Below are positions 1 to 8,419 of a stretch of DNA of 64,000 nucleotides, piece by piece (positions within the stretch are counted from its first letter, which is position 1; each line of letters starts with the position of its first letter). The stretch is from Salinihabitans flavidus (GTDB lineage Bacteria; Pseudomonadota; Alphaproteobacteria; Rhodobacterales; Rhodobacteraceae). Under the pieces are notes generated by a model that was not told the DNA's origin, searched no databases, and saw only the letters and a list, made by a program, of their open reading frames with translations. The position numbers and the translations under genes were made by a program. The DNA lies in assembly GCF_900110425.1 (NCBI RefSeq), contig NZ_FODS01000002.1, positions 186,001 to 250,000 of the forward strand, read 5' to 3'.

Positions 1-350
1 TTCTGGTCAGCCCGGCGGACGAGGACCCGGTGGAGCCGCATGACGCATGGGCCGACGACATGGTGCTGGCCGAAGGGCTTTATCGCTATGAGCAGGCGGT
101 GACGGTGCCTGTCACACGCATGGAACATTCATGGGCTGGTCTGCGGACCTTTGCCCCCGACCGCACCCCCGTCGTGGGCTTCGACCCCATGGCAGAGGGG
201 TTCTTCTGGCTGGCCGGACAGGGCGGCTACGGGGTGCAGACGGCCCCGGCGATGGCCGATCTGGCCGCCGCGCTCTGCCTGCGCCAGACACCGGATCTTC
301 CCCCCGAAACCGTCGCGGCACTGGCGCCGGTCCGGTTCCGAACTTTGTGA
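1..350 (+). CDS. FAD-dependent oxidoreductase (DAO family), C-terminal part
   Basis: The reading frame is open from the left edge of the window (first full codon at position 3), so this is the 3' end of a longer gene. The visible 115 or so residues include the segment around GFDPMAEGFFWLAGQGGYGV, which resembles the C-terminal FAD-contacting strand-loop of glycine/D-amino-acid oxidase-type flavoproteins. These enzymes oxidise amines or amino acids using a bound FAD. The stop codon lies 13 bases before the RidA-like start, and a ribosome-binding site for that gene overlaps the stop region, so the two are probably co-transcribed. A pairing with RidA makes sense because amine oxidation produces reactive imines. 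The substrate cannot be read from this fragment. Confidence 0.8.
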   Translation, partial: LVSPADEDPVEPHDAWADDMVLAEGLYRYEQAVTVPVTRMEHSWAGLRTFAPDRTPVVGFDPMAEGFFWLAGQGGYGVQTAPAMADLAAALCLRQTPDLPPETVAALAPVRFRTL

Positions 351-363
351 AAAGGACAATGAA

Positions 364-711
364 ATGAGTAAGATAACCAGAGCGCACACCGGCACCCGGA
401 TGAGCCAGATCACCACCCACGGCGACACGATCTATCTGGCCGGGCAGGTCGGCACGGCGGGCGAAAGCGTGGCGCAACAGACCCGCGATTGCCTTGACAA
501 GATCGAGATCCTTCTCGCCGAGGCGGGCAGTGACAAGACCCGGCTTCTGCAATGCACCATCTGGCTGGCCGACATGGCCGATTTCGAAGAGATGAACGCG
601 GTCTGGGATGCCTGGGTGCCCGAGGGTCACGCGCCGACGCGGGCCTGCGGGGAGGCCAGGCTCGCCACGCCGGACTACAAGGTGGAATTCATCGTCGTGG
701 CGGCGCGCTAG
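364..711 (+). CDS. RidA/YjgF/YER057c family protein (imine/enamine deaminase-like)
   Basis: This 115-residue protein has the length of the RidA family, whose members are trimeric and often hydrolyse reactive enamines and imines released by PLP enzymes or flavin oxidases. The family-type core is visible in the segments IYLAGQVG, LLAEAGSDKTRLLQCTIWL and the C-terminal stretch VEFIVVAAR. The arginine in the segment APTRACGEARLA is in the position of the catalytic arginine of active RidA proteins. I chose the ATG at 364 because AAAGGA lies seven bases upstream; an ATG at 359 is out of frame. The gene follows a flavin oxidase, which suggests it clears the oxidase's imine product. Confidence 0.85.
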   Translation: MSKITRAHTGTRMSQITTHGDTIYLAGQVGTAGESVAQQTRDCLDKIEILLAEAGSDKTRLLQCTIWLADMADFEEMNAVWDAWVPEGHAPTRACGEARLATPDYKVEFIVVAAR

Positions 712-722
712 ACTGATTTGGG

Positions 723-802
723 CGAATCAGGGTTAACGCCCTGAAATCGCTAAAAAACCGCTTTCGGTAAAACGTCGGTATTTTGTCGGTATTACGTCGG
801 TG
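723..802 (-). repeat. 80-bp dispersed intergenic element, copy A (four 11-bp-phased TACCGAC motifs plus GTTAAC)
   Basis: Read on the minus strand, CACCGAC, TACCGAC, TACCGAC and TACCGAA motifs begin at 802, 791, 780 and 769, an exact 11-bp spacing. GTTAAC follows at offset 65 (732-737) and TGATTCG at offset 73 (723-729). Three other copies occur at 16525, 24952 and 57675 with the same layout. This copy lies between the convergent ridA-like and nadC genes. Its GTTAAC side faces the ridA-like stop codon about 20 bp away. The stretch 803-925 up to nadC holds nothing else that I recognise. Confidence 0.9.
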
Positions 803-925
803 CCGATTTTCGTGGGCGGGCCCCTCGGGGCGCTTTTAACAGGGCGGGCGTTGCGGTGAAGGGGCGCGCGCAGATCGCCCCCGATCTGTTCGGGGCGGGG
901 ACGTCACGCCGTTGAGGGGCGCGCC

Positions 926-1780
926 CTAGAAATCCAGTCCCAGATCGAGCGTGCGCGCCGAATGGGTCAGCGCCCCGACAGAGATGTAATCGACCCCCGT
1001 CGCGGCGACCTCCGCGATACGCTCCAGCGCCATGTTGCCCGAGGCCTCGGTCACGAGATGGCCGCGCGCCATCTGCACCGCGCGGCGCAGCGTGTCGCTG
1101 TCCATGTTGTCGAGCAGCACGACATCGGCGCCGCCCACCTCCATCACCTGCGCGAGTTGATCGAGGCGGTCCACCTCGATCTCCACCCGCATCATGTGGC
1201 TGGCGTGGGCCTTCGCCGCCTCTAGCACCGCGCGTACGCCGCCCGCTGCGGCGATATGGTTGTCCTTGATCAGGATCGCGTCCGACAGGCTGAAGCGGTG
1301 ATTGAACCCGCCGCCATGCAGCACCGCCTGCTTCTCGGCGATGCGCAGGCCCGGCGTCGTCTTGCGGGTGCAGGTGATGCGCGCCGCCGTGCCCCGCGTT
1401 TCGGCCACGAAACGGGCGGTGAGCGTGGCAACCCCCGAAAGCCGCCCCGCGAAATTAAGCGCCACGCGCTCCGCGCTGAGGATCGACGCCGCCGCGCCCG
1501 AAACCTCCATCAGCGTATCGCCCGGGCCGCAGGGGCTGCCATCGGGCAGGCGGGTGTCGATCCGCAATTCCGGGTCCACAAGGCGAAACGCCAGCGCCGC
1601 GACCTGCATCCCCGACACCACGCCCCCCTCGCGCGCATTGAGCCGCGCGGCATAGGCGGTGCCCTCGGGGATCACGCTGCGGGTGGTGACATCGCCATAC
1701 TGGCCCAGATCCTCGGTCAGTGCGGCGCGCACCATCGGCTCAAGGATCAGGTCGGGAACGGGGGGAACGGGCTGTGCCAT
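926..1780 (-). CDS. nadC: Nicotinate-nucleotide pyrophosphorylase (carboxylating), quinolinate phosphoribosyltransferase
   Basis: NadC converts quinolinate and PRPP into nicotinate mononucleotide, CO2 and pyrophosphate, the third step of de novo NAD synthesis in the cytoplasm. At 284 residues it has the usual length. Typical family segments are LTEDLGQYGDVTT near the N-terminus, the substrate-binding TRKTTPGLR with its lysine and arginines, KQAVLHGGGFNHRFSLSD, ILIKDNH, VEIEVD and the C-terminal GVDYISVGALTHS. The gene lies 75 bp downstream of nadA on the same strand and is probably in the same operon. The nadB gene, usually found between the two, is absent here. Confidence 0.97.
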   Translation of the reverse strand: MAQPVPPVPDLILEPMVRAALTEDLGQYGDVTTRSVIPEGTAYAARLNAREGGVVSGMQVAALAFRLVDPELRIDTRLPDGSPCGPGDTLMEVSGAAASILSAERVALNFAGRLSGVATLTARFVAETRGTAARITCTRKTTPGLRIAEKQAVLHGGGFNHRFSLSDAILIKDNHIAAAGGVRAVLEAAKAHASHMMRVEIEVDRLDQLAQVMEVGGADVVLLDNMDSDTLRRAVQMARGHLVTEASGNMALERIAEVAATGVDYISVGALTHSARTLDLGLDF

Positions 1781-1855
1781 GGCACCTCTTTCACAATGCG
1801 GGTCGCGTGACGCACCCGGCCCGCGCCGAATGGCGGCGCACGGTCCGTGGCCGGG

Positions 1856-2893
1856 TCAACGCGACAGGTCGATCATGCGCTGCACGGCACTGCGGGCCTT
1901 TTCGGCCACCTGCGGCGCAACGATGACCTCTTCGGACATGGTGTGAAGCGACCAGAGGATTTTCTCCAGCGTGATCTTCTTCATGTAGGGGCACATGTTG
2001 CACGGCTTGGCGAACTCCACCTCCGGCAGCTCGTCGGCGATGTTGGAGGCCATCGAGCATTCGGTGACGAGCATCGCCTCCTTGGGGTGATGCTTGTGCA
2101 CCCAGTCCACGATCCCGCGGGTGGAGCCGGTGTAGTCGGCCTCGGCCACAACTTCGGGGGTGCATTCGGGGTGCGCGATGATCGCCACGTCGGGGTGATA
2201 TTCGCGGTAGGCGCGCAGATCCTCGGCGGTGTAAAGCTCATGCACGATGCACGATCCGTCCCAGTACACGACGGTCTTGGAGGATTGATTGGCGACATTC
2301 TGCGCGAGGTATTTGTCGGGTGTCATGATCACCATGTCGCTGTCCTGCGCCTCGACGATCGCAAGCGCGTTGGCCGAGGTGCAGCAGATGTCGGAGGCCG
2401 CCTTCACCTCCGCGGTGGTGTTGACATAGGACACGACCGGCGCGCCGGGGTATTTCGCGCGCATCTCGGCCACGCCTTCGGCGGTGATCGATTCCGCCAG
2501 AGAGCAGCCGGCCTGCATATCGGGGATCAGGACGGTCTTCGACGGATTCAGGATCTTGGAGGTTTCGGCCATGAAATGCACGCCGCATTGCACGATCACA
2601 TCGCCCTGCACGCGCGTCGCCTCGATCGCCAGTTGCAGGCTGTCGCCCACCACGTCGGCCACCCCGTGATAAATCTCGGGCGTCATGTAGTTGTGTCCGA
2701 GGATCACCGCGCTGCGCTCTTGCTTGAGCGCGTTGATCGCGGCGACATAGGGCGCATGAATGGCCCAGTCGGACGGCGGCACAACGCGGTCCATCCGCGC
2801 GTAGATGTCGGACATGGACTCGGCCAGGTCAATCGAGGGGGCCAGATCATAGGCATCGTGCAGCGACGCCCGCATCGTGGTCACATCAAGCAA
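1856..2893 (-). CDS. nadA: Quinolinate synthase
   Basis: NadA condenses iminoaspartate with dihydroxyacetone phosphate to form quinolinate, using a [4Fe-4S] cluster. The 345-residue protein shows LGHNYM, the conserved QCGVHFMAETSKILNP block (C103), GSCIVHE (C214) and PCNMCPYM (C298/C301). These cysteines are the likely cluster ligands. I chose a TTG start at 2893 because GGAGGA lies seven bases upstream on the minus strand. The next in-frame ATG is codon 7, so a slightly shorter protein is possible. The gene precedes nadC. Confidence 0.96.
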   Translation of the reverse strand: MLDVTTMRASLHDAYDLAPSIDLAESMSDIYARMDRVVPPSDWAIHAPYVAAINALKQERSAVILGHNYMTPEIYHGVADVVGDSLQLAIEATRVQGDVIVQCGVHFMAETSKILNPSKTVLIPDMQAGCSLAESITAEGVAEMRAKYPGAPVVSYVNTTAEVKAASDICCTSANALAIVEAQDSDMVIMTPDKYLAQNVANQSSKTVVYWDGSCIVHELYTAEDLRAYREYHPDVAIIAHPECTPEVVAEADYTGSTRGIVDWVHKHHPKEAMLVTECSMASNIADELPEVEFAKPCNMCPYMKKITLEKILWSLHTMSEEVIVAPQVAEKARSAVQRMIDLSR

Positions 2894-3076
2894 GGCGATC
2901 TCCTCCAGATCAGCGGTACCGCGGCGCTATAGCCCATTTGCCGCGCGGGTTCCAGCGCTTGCGGCGAGGCCGGAAACAGGCGGAAACGATGATCCTTCTT
3001 TCCTGAAAACAGAGGGATTTTTTCCCGCGCCCGAGAGCGGCATAAAAACGGATCGGCCCGGCCCGCAGAGAGCGGA

Positions 3077-3688
3077 TCAGAACAGGCCGGCGTCCCGCGC
3101 GCTCAGCGCGGCCTGCGTGCGGTTGCGCGCACCAAGCTTGCGGCACAGCGTGCGCACATGCAGCTTGATCGTGACCTCCTGAAGATCAAGCTCAAGCGCG
3201 ATTTCCTTGTTGGACATCCCCCGGCACAGGCCCGAAAGCACCTCTGTCTCGCGCCGCGAAAGCTGCGCGGCGGCGGGGTTCTGTTCGGCCGCGGCCGCGT
3301 GCATCAGCGCGGGCGGCACGAAAATCTCCCCCGAGGCCATGAAGCGCACCGCGTTGATCAGGCTGCGCGCGCCCATCGACTTGGGCAGAAACCCCGCCGC
3401 CCCGGCGTTCACCGCGTCCTGGGCCACCGAATTGGCCGCGGTGCCGGACAGGATGGCCACCGGAACGCCCGGATGGGCACGCAGGATCTCCGCAAGCCCG
3501 TGCAGCCCGCTCATCCCCGGCATGTTGTAGTCCAGAAGCACCAGATCGAAAGGCCCCTCCTCGGACAGAAGGTGCATTGCCCCAGCGAGCGTGCCGGCAT
3601 GGCACACCTCTGCGAAATCCTCCGCCGCCAGATAGGCGGACAGCGTATCGCGCACCAATTCGTGATCGTCCGCAAGTAAAATGCGCAT
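3077..3688 (-). CDS. LuxR/NarL-family response regulator
   Basis: This 203-residue protein begins with a CheY-like receiver domain: ADDHE acidic pair near residues 7-9, phospho-acceptor aspartate in LLDYNMPG near residue 53, and lysine in PKSMG near residue 103. A LuxR-type helix-turn-helix follows (SRRETEVLSGL, MSNKEIA, VTIKLHVRTLCRKL). Such proteins bind DNA when phosphorylated by a histidine kinase. No orphan kinase lies on the same strand. The divergent gene pair 200 bp away encodes a hybrid kinase ending in a phosphotransfer domain, a plausible phosphodonor. The start was set at the ATG directly before the receiver domain; an open frame upstream carries no domain sequence. Confidence 0.9.
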   Translation of the reverse strand: MRILLADDHELVRDTLSAYLAAEDFAEVCHAGTLAGAMHLLSEEGPFDLVLLDYNMPGMSGLHGLAEILRAHPGVPVAILSGTAANSVAQDAVNAGAAGFLPKSMGARSLINAVRFMASGEIFVPPALMHAAAAEQNPAAAQLSRRETEVLSGLCRGMSNKEIALELDLQEVTIKLHVRTLCRKLGARNRTQAALSARDAGLF

Positions 3689-3885
3689 GTCGATTGGGTA
3701 ATGCTCCGGCAACAATGTACCGCGCACCTTATCGGAGAGGTTCACGCTTGGCGAGGGCGCTTTTGCCGCATCCCGGCAAGGTTTCGCTTGGCATCCGAAA
3801 CGGCGGGCGGTTAGACCTAGGCGCCACCGGCCGCCGGATGCCCCCCGAGGGCGACCGGCCGCGCCTGGGGACGAGAGGATGAGAG

Positions 3886-4410
3886 ATGCTGACGACACCG
3901 GACCGGACCTTCCGCCGCCTGCTTTATGCCCCCCTTGTCGGGGCCATCCTTGTTCAGGGCGCTCCGCTGCACGCCGATGGGGCCGAAGGTGCCCCCATTC
4001 TGACGGTGACGGGCCAGATCGACCCACCGGACACGGACCTCCCGGTGACATTCGACCTTGAGGCCCTGCGCGCCCTGCCCACCCGGCGCGTGGAGACCAC
4101 GACCATCTGGTCCGAGGGCGTTCAGCGCTTCGACGGCGTGGGCCTCGACGTTCTGGCGCAAGAGATGGGCGCGACGGGCCGGGCGGTCAGGGCCTCTGCG
4201 GTCAATGACTATTCCGTCACCATTCCGATGGCCGATGCCACGCCGGACGGGCCGATCGTCGCCTACCTGCGGAACGGCAAGACCATGAGCCTGCGCGACA
4301 AGGGGCCGCTCTGGATCATCTACCCCTACGATTCCGACACGCGCTATCAGACGGAGGTGGTCTATTCGCGCAGCATCTGGCAACTGGACCGTCTCGACTT
4401 CGTGGATTAA
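3886..4410 (+). CDS. Periplasmic molybdopterin-binding-domain (SUOX-like) protein
   Basis: This 174-residue protein has an N-terminal hydrophobic export signal (about residues 9-32, ending near LHA). The mature part resembles a single oxidoreductase-type molybdopterin-binding (sulfite-oxidase-like) domain, with the segments VTFDLEALRALPTR, FDGVGLDVL, YSVTIPM, LRDKGPLWIIYPYD. At about 140 mature residues it is much shorter than a full molybdoenzyme. I see no conserved cofactor-ligating cysteine, so it may not be catalytic. It lies 50 bp upstream of the hybrid kinase, which suggests it is an accessory or ligand-sensing partner for the kinase's periplasmic domain. The start at 3886 follows a purine-rich GAGAGGATGAGAG stretch. 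Confidence 0.7.
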   Translation: MLTTPDRTFRRLLYAPLVGAILVQGAPLHADGAEGAPILTVTGQIDPPDTDLPVTFDLEALRALPTRRVETTTIWSEGVQRFDGVGLDVLAQEMGATGRAVRASAVNDYSVTIPMADATPDGPIVAYLRNGKTMSLRDKGPLWIIYPYDSDTRYQTEVVYSRSIWQLDRLDFVD

Positions 4411-4459
4411 TCTGCCCGCCTGACCGGCAGCGGGCCCGGCAGCGGACGGGGGATGCGCG

Positions 4460-7006
4460 ATGCGGCGCGGCCATAAACTCAGACAGATCGCCGCCGCGGG
4501 CGTCATCGTGGTGCTGCTTGTCGCCATCGCGAGCCTTGCATGGGACATGGCGGCCCGGGTGCATTCGCTCAAGACGGCGGAATCGGACAACAGATACTGG
4601 TCACTGGCGCAGGCCGAGGTGGAATTCATGCGCTTCGGCCAGACGCTCCTCACCGGCGCCGGCCCCGATGACGCGGCCCTGCTGGATGACCTGCGCCGGC
4701 GGTATGACATCTTCTACAGTCGCATTGCCACCCTGCGCGAAAGCTCCGCCTACGCGGCGATGCGGCAACAGCCGCAATTCCGGGCATCGCTCGACCGGGT
4801 CGAGCAGTTTCTCGCGGACACCGTGCCGCTGATCGACCGGCCCGACGCGGGGCTGCGCGCCGCCCTGCCCGATCTGGCCGCAGAGGCCGGGGCGCTTGCG
4901 CCGGTGGTGCGCGATCTGGCGTTGCAGGGCACGACACATTCCGCGGCCCGCGCGGATGAGAGCCGCCTGCGCATCCTGCGGCTGATGACGATGCTGGCGG
5001 TGCTGATCACCGGGCTCGTGGCGCTTTTGCTGGCGTTTTTGGCCGCGCTGCTGCGGCTTTACCGAAAGGCGCAGCGCGCCTCGGCGGCGAACCGGCGCGC
5101 CCGCTCGCGGCTGGAGGCGATGGTTCTCTCCTCGCTCGACGCGATCCTCGTGGTGGACCGCAAGGGCCGGATCATCGACTACGACGGCGCGGCGGAGGCG
5201 CTGTTCGGCTACACCCGCGCCGAAGTGCTGAACCGCGATGTGTCGATCCTCGCCCCCCCGTCCGATGATCCCGCGTCAGCGTCCGGCGGGGCGGACCGGC
5301 GTATCGGCGGCGCGGCCTTTTCCGCCGACACGCACGGGCGCCTGTCGCTGACCGCGCGGCACAGATCGGGGCGCGATTTCCCGGTGGAGATTTCGGTCTG
5401 TGCCGCCACGGGCGCGGACGGGCCGATCCACGTGGCCTATGTCCGCGACATATCAGAGCGCAAGGCCACCGAAGCGGCGCTTCGCAAGGCGCGGGACGAC
5501 GCCCGAAGCGAAGAGCGCGCGAAGGCCAATCTTCTGGCGGTCATGAGCCATGAAATCCGCACGCCGCTCAACGGTATTCTCGGCACCATCGGGCTGCTGC
5601 GCGACACCGGGCTGACACCCGAGCAAGAGCGCCTGACCGATGCGATGCAGATTTCCGGCGATCTTCTGGCCCATCATGTCAGCGATGTGCTCGACCTGTC
5701 CCGGCTCGACGCAGAGGAAAGCCCCGGCACGCGGACCACCTTTGAATTGCGCCCGCTGCTGGTGCGGCTGATCGACAGTCAGCAAGCCACCGCGCAGGCC
5801 GCGGGCAACCGCCTGACACTCAGCGCCTGCCCGGATGGGACGGTCGGCTGGGTGCAGGGCGATCCATGGCGGCTTCAGAAGGCGCTTCTCAACCTGATCG
5901 GCAATGCCATCAAGTTCACCCGCAACGGCGAGATCACCCTCGCGGCGCAGATCGTGGGCCCCGGGGGGCACCTGCGCTTCAGCGTGGCCGACACCGGGAT
6001 CGGGATTCCGCCCGACAGCCTTGAGTGCATCTTCGAGGATTTCGTGACCCTCGATACCGCCTATGACCGCGAAAGCACGGGCACCGGGCTCGGCCTTGGC
6101 ATCACGCGGCGGCTGGTGCAGTCGATGGGCGGACGGATCGCCGCCGAAAGCCATCCCGGCGAGGGCAGCCGCTTCTGGATGGACCTGCCCCTGCCCGCCG
6201 TGCCGCCGCCCGGGGCCGCCCCGGCGGCCGGGCCGGAGGCCACGGGCGCGCCCGCCGGGTTCGACATCCTCGTGGTGGAGGACAACGAGATCAACCGCCT
6301 CGTGGTGCACAGGATGCTGCGCAAGGCCGGGCACCGCGTGACCGAGGCCACCGATGGCGCGCGCGGTGTGGCGCTGGCCGGCGCGCAGCGGTATGACCTG
6401 ATCTTCATGGATATTTCCATGCCCGGGCTGGACGGGCTGGAGGCGACCCGCGCGCTGCGTGCGCAGGGCGCCTGCCGCGATGTGCCGGTGGTCGCGCTGA
6501 CCGCCCACGCCCTGCCCGGCGACCGCGCCCGCATCCGCGAGGCCGGGATCGACGAGATCCTCGTCAAACCCTTCGATACGGCGCAGCTTCGCGGCATCGT
6601 CCGGCGCCTCACCGGCGCCAGCGATGGGCCAGCCGCGGACACGGTGCGCCCCGACCCGCAGGATCAGGTGCTCGATACCGGGGTGTTCGGCGACATGCTC
6701 GACACGCTCGGCCCCGACCACACGCTGCGCCACCTGCGGCGATTCACACAGGAATTCGAAGGCTATCTGAGCGGGCTGGGGGCCGGTAACGCGCCCTGCC
6801 GCGATGAAACCCACCGGCTTGCCGGATCGGCGGCGGTTCTGGGGCTGCGCGGACTGCACCGGCAACTTGAACACACCGAGAGCATGACGCGGCAGAACCG
6901 CCTCGCCGATCCCCGCACCCTTGCCGAATCCCTTTCCCGGCACTGGCGACAGGCCAACGCGGCCCTGCGCGCGCAATGGCCCCACGAGGCGGATCCGGCG
7001 TTGTGA
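4460..7006 (+). CDS. Membrane hybrid sensor histidine kinase (PAS-HisKA-HATPase-receiver-Hpt)
   Basis: This 848-residue protein carries a full phosphorelay. It has transmembrane helices near residues 9-30 and 174-198 flanking an all-helical periplasmic region, then a PAS domain (about 215-330). The dimerisation/phosphorylation helix has H364 in VMSHEIRTPLNG. The ATPase domain shows NLIGNAIKFT, ADTGIGIP and TGTGLGLGI. A receiver domain has phospho-acceptor D651 in FMDISMPG and lysine in LVKPFD. A C-terminal Hpt domain has H785 in HRLAGSAAVLG. The phosphate path would be H364, D651, H785, then a separate regulator. The divergent LuxR-type regulator at 3077-3688 is the nearest candidate. The upstream periplasmic protein may feed the sensor. 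Confidence 0.95.
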   Translation: MRRGHKLRQIAAAGVIVVLLVAIASLAWDMAARVHSLKTAESDNRYWSLAQAEVEFMRFGQTLLTGAGPDDAALLDDLRRRYDIFYSRIATLRESSAYAAMRQQPQFRASLDRVEQFLADTVPLIDRPDAGLRAALPDLAAEAGALAPVVRDLALQGTTHSAARADESRLRILRLMTMLAVLITGLVALLLAFLAALLRLYRKAQRASAANRRARSRLEAMVLSSLDAILVVDRKGRIIDYDGAAEALFGYTRAEVLNRDVSILAPPSDDPASASGGADRRIGGAAFSADTHGRLSLTARHRSGRDFPVEISVCAATGADGPIHVAYVRDISERKATEAALRKARDDARSEERAKANLLAVMSHEIRTPLNGILGTIGLLRDTGLTPEQERLTDAMQISGDLLAHHVSDVLDLSRLDAEESPGTRTTFELRPLLVRLIDSQQATAQAAGNRLTLSACPDGTVGWVQGDPWRLQKALLNLIGNAIKFTRNGEITLAAQIVGPGGHLRFSVADTGIGIPPDSLECIFEDFVTLDTAYDRESTGTGLGLGITRRLVQSMGGRIAAESHPGEGSRFWMDLPLPAVPPPGAAPAAGPEATGAPAGFDILVVEDNEINRLVVHRMLRKAGHRVTEATDGARGVALAGAQRYDLIFMDISMPGLDGLEATRALRAQGACRDVPVVALTAHALPGDRARIREAGIDEILVKPFDTAQLRGIVRRLTGASDGPAADTVRPDPQDQVLDTGVFGDMLDTLGPDHTLRHLRRFTQEFEGYLSGLGAGNAPCRDETHRLAGSAAVLGLRGLHRQLEHTESMTRQNRLADPRTLAESLSRHWRQANAALRAQWPHEADPAL

Positions 7007-7097
7007 GCGCCCGCATCTCTGGCAGGTCCAGCCCATCATCCTTGTCCAGACACTCCCGCCGGCGGCTCCGCCGCGCGGGCGGCCGCGCGGTGCGTTC

Positions 7098-7736
7098 TCA
7101 GATGCGGAACACCGGCTGCAACAGGCGCGGGATCATGCCGCTGAAGCGCAGCGGCGCATCGGTGGCCGCAAGGCAGATGCACGGCGAGTCGATCCCGGCA
7201 AGCGGGGTATGCTCCACCGCCTCGTCGGCCACTTCCACGTCGCCGACGCCGAACCGCCCGCCCTCGTCCGAGAAACTGCCCTGAAGCACCAGTGTCAATT
7301 CCAGCCCGTTGTGGCTGTGATCGGGCACCGCCTGACCGGCGGGAATATAGAGAAGGCGCAGGCTGCCCTCCTTGCCGCGCCACAGGATCGACTGCCGCGC
7401 GCCCATCCCGATGGAGCGCCAGCGCGGCCCGTCCCCCGGCACCATGTCCGCCAGCGGCGCGGGATAGATGCCGCGCGGCTTCGGGGCGGCCGGCTCTTCG
7501 GGCGCGGGCTCGTCGAGCATGGCGAATAGCCCCGCGCGCATGGCGTCCGACACCGGCGCGTCCTCCAGCGACTCCAGCACCGCGCCGCCCAGCGCCAGAT
7601 GCGTCTCATGGCGCGCGCGGCACTCGTCACACATGGAGATATGCGTCGCCACCACCACGGCAAACGGCTGCGGCAGATTTCCGGCCACATAGGCCGCCAT
7701 CATCGGCTCGGGGATATGATGCTGCGGGGCTGTCAT
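7098..7736 (-). CDS. chrR: ChrR-type anti-sigma factor with zinc anti-sigma domain and cupin domain
   Basis: ChrR binds the group-IV sigma factor RpoE and releases it under singlet-oxygen stress. The 212-residue protein has the zinc-binding anti-sigma domain with H7, H32, C36 and C39 (HISMCDEC), close to the ligand positions I recall for Rhodobacter sphaeroides ChrR. A cupin follows with metal-binding candidates in HSHNGLELTLVLQG and AVEHTPLAG. Its start overlaps the rpoE stop by four bases, so the pair is translationally coupled. The kinase gene converges on it from the other side. Confidence 0.93.
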   Translation of the reverse strand: MTAPQHHIPEPMMAAYVAGNLPQPFAVVVATHISMCDECRARHETHLALGGAVLESLEDAPVSDAMRAGLFAMLDEPAPEEPAAPKPRGIYPAPLADMVPGDGPRWRSIGMGARQSILWRGKEGSLRLLYIPAGQAVPDHSHNGLELTLVLQGSFSDEGGRFGVGDVEVADEAVEHTPLAGIDSPCICLAATDAPLRFSGMIPRLLQPVFRI

Positions 7737-8347
7737 GACTGTCTGAGGTCTTTCAATTCGTGCCTGAGCCGTTCAAGCCCGAGGCGGATACGCGATTTGA
7801 TCGTGCCAAGCGGAAGGCCGGTCGTCTCGGTGATCTCCTTGTGGCTCAACTCACCGAGGTAGGCTTTCTCGATCATCTCGCGCTGCGACTGCGGCAGGGT
7901 ATCCAGCGCCGCGCGCAGGCGCGCCGCCTCCTGGTCCATGGCCATGATCTCCGCCGGCTGCTCGGCGGGCGGCTCGTCGATCTTCAGCTCCTCGGGCAGC
8001 GGGCGATAATCGCGCCGAGCGATGTCGATCATCCGGTTGCGCGCGATCCGGTAGATCCAGCCCGACGCCTGCGAGCGGTGGGCGTCGAACTGCGCCGCCT
8101 TGCGCCAGACCGAAAGCATCGCGTCCTGCACGATATCCTCGGCCTGCGCCGCCGGGGTGCCCGAGCGCATCACCATGGCCTTGAGTTTCGGTGCGTAAAT
8201 ATCGAACAATTGTGCGAATGCCTGCTTGTCGCGCCGGTCGCGAACTGCGATCAGCAACTCTGTTTCCGGTGCATGCTGCAACTTGTTCAATGCCTCACTG
8301 GCCTCTTCCGCCGCGCGAGGACGCGCGGCCTGCCGGTGGCCCTGCAT
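7733..8347 (-). CDS. rpoE: ECF RNA polymerase sigma factor, RpoE of the RpoE-ChrR (ECF11-like) group
   Basis: This sigma factor directs transcription of genes for the singlet-oxygen response when freed from ChrR. Region 2 is visible around AFAQLFDIYAPKLKAMV, AEDIVQDAMLSVW and GWIYRIARNRMIDIARR; region 4 as LPQSQREMIEKAYLGELSHKEIAE-like sequence with GLPLGTIKSRIRLGLERLR. I chose the ATG at 8347, giving 204 residues and a 5' leader of about 31 bases from the predicted promoter. An in-frame ATG at 8380 coincides almost exactly with the predicted transcription start and would give a leaderless message; this alternative is real. The -35 elements face those of the divergent operon, so RpoE probably activates both. 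Confidence 0.93.
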   Translation of the reverse strand: MQGHRQAARPRAAEEASEALNKLQHAPETELLIAVRDRRDKQAFAQLFDIYAPKLKAMVMRSGTPAAQAEDIVQDAMLSVWRKAAQFDAHRSQASGWIYRIARNRMIDIARRDYRPLPEELKIDEPPAEQPAEIMAMDQEAARLRAALDTLPQSQREMIEKAYLGELSHKEITETTGLPLGTIKSRIRLGLERLRHELKDLRQS

Positions 8348-8384
8348 GATGCCGGGCCGGGATTCCACGAACTGCAACATACCC

Positions 8385-8414
8385 CTTTTACGGCCCGTCC
8401 CGTCAACCGGATCA
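8385..8414 (-). promoter_or_regulatory. Predicted sigma-E (RpoE) promoter for rpoE-chrR
   Basis: On the minus strand TGATCC (8414-8409) is followed after exactly 18 bases by TAAAAG (8390-8385). This matches the TGATCC-N18-TAA pattern I recall for Rhodobacter RpoE promoters. The transcription start should fall near 8378-8380. It implies autoregulation of rpoE-chrR. Confidence 0.8.
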
Positions 8415-8419
8415 ATTTG

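Noticed and set aside
5453-7039. 528-codon open frame on the minus strand
   Set aside because: It is the complement of the hybrid kinase gene, which has all catalytic motifs. The shadow frame has no domain-like pattern.
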